Below are positions 19,944 to 21,592 of a DNA stretch of 21,592 nucleotides, in pieces. Numbering within the stretch: the stretch's first letter is position 1; each line of letters opens with the position of its first letter. A program made the translations under genes and the position numbers. Origin of the DNA: an uncultured Ruminococcus sp. (GTDB lineage: Bacteria; Bacillota; Clostridia; Oscillospirales; Ruminococcaceae); the NCBI GenBank assembly GCA_946186215.1, contig CAMHMM010000007.1, forward strand, positions 1 through 21,592, in the 5' to 3' direction. The notes under the pieces are model-generated. The model had not been told where the DNA came from and ran no database searches. It was given only the letters and a program-made list of their open reading frames with translations.

Positions 19944-21592
19944 TCAGAACAGTCCCGTGATATTGCCCTCGTTGTCGCAGTCGATGATATTGGCTGCGGG
20001 AGCCTTGGGCAGACCGGGCATGGTCATGATATCGCCCGTGTAGACCACAACGAACCCTGCACCTGCACTCAGGCGCACATCACGGACTGTGATCCTGAAA
20101 TTCGTCGGCAGACCGAGCTTTGTCGGATCATCGGAAAGGCTGTACTGCGTCTTTGCCACGCATACCGGCGTTTTGTCAAAGCCCAGCCGCTCTATCTCAG
20201 CAATGGATTTATCCGCCTGGGATGTGAATACCACACCGTCAGCGCGGTAGATGTTTCTTGCGATTATATCTATCTTTTCCTTTATGGGGAGCTTTTCATC
20301 ATAGAGCACATGGAAGCTGCCGCTCTTTTCTTCTATCGTCTTTACCACCTTTTCGGCCAGATCTCTTCCGCCCTCGCCGCCCTTTGCAAACACCTCGGTA
20401 AGGGAGACCTCGCAGCCCATGGAGTCGCAGAAGGAGCGTATCACAGCTATCTCGCCGTCAGTGTCGGTGTCGAACCTGTTGATGGCTACCACCGCAGGGA
20501 TGCCGAAGCTGCGGATATTCTCGATATGTGTGCGCAGATTTGCAAGGCCTGCTTCAAGCGCAGGGATATTTTCCGCCTTGAGCTCGGTCTTGGGCACACC
20601 GCCGTTGTATTTAAGAGCCTTTATCGTAGCTACGATAACAGCGCAGTCAGGCGCAAACCCGCCGAAGCGGCACTTGATGTCGCAGAACTTCTCAGCGCCC
20701 AGATCAGCGCCGAAGCCCGCCTCTGTAACACAGTAATCACCGAGCTTTAATGCCAGCCGTGTCGCCCTTATGGAATTGCACCCGTGGGCGATATTCGCAA
20801 AGGGGCCGCCGTGGATGAGAACAGGCGTGTTTTCAAGCGTCTGCACCAGATTGGGCTTTATCGCATCCCTGAGAAGTGCGGTCATGGCACCCTCGGCCTT
20901 CAGGTCGCGTGCATATACAGGCTCACCGCTTCTGTTATAGGCCGCAAGGATGCTGCCCAGTCTCTTTTTCAGGTCTGCAAGGTCTGTCGAAAGGCAGAGT
21001 ATAGCCATTATCTCGCTTGCCACCGTAATGCGGAAATGATCCTCGCGGGGGATGCCGTTGACCTTTCCGCCAAGGCCTATGACAATATTTCTCAGTGCGC
21101 GGTCATTCATATCAAGGCAGCGGTCGATCATTATTCTCCGCTCATCGATCTGAAGATCGTTGCCCTGCTGTATGTGATTGTCCACCATAGCGCACAGAAG
21201 GTTGTTCGCTGCGGTTATGGCGTGCATATCGCCTGTAAAGTGGAGATTGATATCCTCCATGGGGACTACCTGTGCATATCCGCCGCCTGCAGCGCCGCCC
21301 TTTATGCCGAACACAGGCCCCAGTGAGGGCTCACGCAGCGCCAGAACAGTCTTTTTGCCGATCACAGAAAGCGCATCAGCAAGGCCTACGGAAACGGTAG
21401 TCTTGCCCTCCCCCGCAGGAGTGGGATTTATCGCCGTCACAAGGATCAGCCGCCCGTCCGGCCCGTAATAGGCTTCGGAAATCCGGTGCTTCGCTTCGTC
21501 GTATGCATATTCCGCCGCGGCCCAGCCCTTCGCTCCGATCATGAGCTTGCCGTTCCCGTCGATCATCTCGTTCCGGGTCACGTTCCCAGCCT
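19944..21592 (-). CDS. fhs: Formate-tetrahydrofolate ligase, 5' end off the window
   Basis: The cytosolic enzyme joins formate to tetrahydrofolate with ATP (EC 6.3.4.3), giving 10-formyl-THF for purine synthesis and one-carbon flow. The P-loop region is TAINPTPAGEGKTT. Other family blocks are LREPSLGPVFGIKGGAAGGGYAQ, HFTGDMHAI, DAIKPNLVQTLENTP, HGGPFANIAHGCNS, TEAGFGADLGAEKF, FAKGGEGG and the ending GNITGLF. The frame stays open to the window edge. A GTG at 21581 and an ATG at 21566 are possible starts, but relative to typical 556-559-residue enzymes the N-terminus would then be about 11 or more residues short, so the true start is probably beyond the edge. The N-terminal 30 residues seen (MIGAKGWAAAEY region) do not resemble the usual N-terminus. 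Confidence 0.93.
   Translation of the reverse strand, partial: AGNVTRNEMIDGNGKLMIGAKGWAAAEYAYDEAKHRISEAYYGPDGRLILVTAINPTPAGEGKTTVSVGLADALSVIGKKTVLALREPSLGPVFGIKGGAAGGGYAQVVPMEDINLHFTGDMHAITAANNLLCAMVDNHIQQGNDLQIDERRIMIDRCLDMNDRALRNIVIGLGGKVNGIPREDHFRITVASEIMAILCLSTDLADLKKRLGSILAAYNRSGEPVYARDLKAEGAMTALLRDAIKPNLVQTLENTPVLIHGGPFANIAHGCNSIRATRLALKLGDYCVTEAGFGADLGAEKFCDIKCRFGGFAPDCAVIVATIKALKYNGGVPKTELKAENIPALEAGLANLRTHIENIRSFGIPAVVAINRFDTDTDGEIAVIRSFCDSMGCEVSLTEVFAKGGEGGRDLAEKVVKTIEEKSGSFHVLYDEKLPIKEKIDIIARNIYRADGVVFTSQADKSIAEIERLGFDKTPVCVAKTQYSLSDDPTKLGLPTNFRITVRDVRLSAGAGFVVVYTGDIMTMPGLPKAPAANIIDCDNEGNITGLF

Overview
The window looks like a chromosomal segment from an anaerobic Gram-positive gut or rumen bacterium of the Ruminococcus/Oscillospiraceae type. 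This rests on Bacillus-type ribosome binding sites, consensus sigma-A promoters, a secreted protein with cell-wall-binding repeats, a GTP-type PEP carboxykinase, formate-THF ligase and a Na+-type ATP synthase c subunit. The genus is inferred from gene content and protein style, not from a marker gene.

Left part (1-4730, + strand): the end of an envelope transport operon. It holds the 3' end of one sugar-type ABC permease and a complete second permease (4-base overlap). Next come a very long MacA/HlyD-like adaptor with about 400 helical residues and a two-TM protein with a MacB-like extracytoplasmic domain but no FtsX core. A strong hairpin closes the operon. From about 4740 to 5140 lies a non-coding patch of short direct and inverted repeats that resembles degraded MITE-like elements. 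A perfect-consensus promoter then drives a secreted protein with cell-wall-binding repeats and Ig-like domains (5294-6808). A textbook terminator follows, abutting another perfect promoter for a small uridine-kinase-like P-loop protein (6990-7520).

Centre (7759-15290, + strand): a complete F1Fo ATP synthase operon, atpI-B-E-F-H-A-[TM2-domain gene]-G-D-C, with its own promoter and a terminator after atpC. The c subunit carries the Na+ signature plus a second carboxylate (Glu39 and Glu72). A small TM2-domain membrane protein sits between atpA and atpG. Hairpins precede atpA and atpD.

Right part (15303-21592, - strand): two lipoproteins, a HAD-like protein with a degenerate motif IV followed by an SGNH esterase, lie downstream of pckG (GTP PEP carboxykinase). 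pckG has a perfect-consensus promoter and its own terminator. Upstream of it are a 56-residue Cys-rich protein (DUF6472-like) and fhs, whose 5' end runs off the window. The central theme is anaerobic energy and one-carbon metabolism (ATP synthase, PEP carboxykinase, formate activation), flanked by envelope and secreted functions. No rRNA, tRNA, CRISPR array, transposase gene or phage gene was seen.
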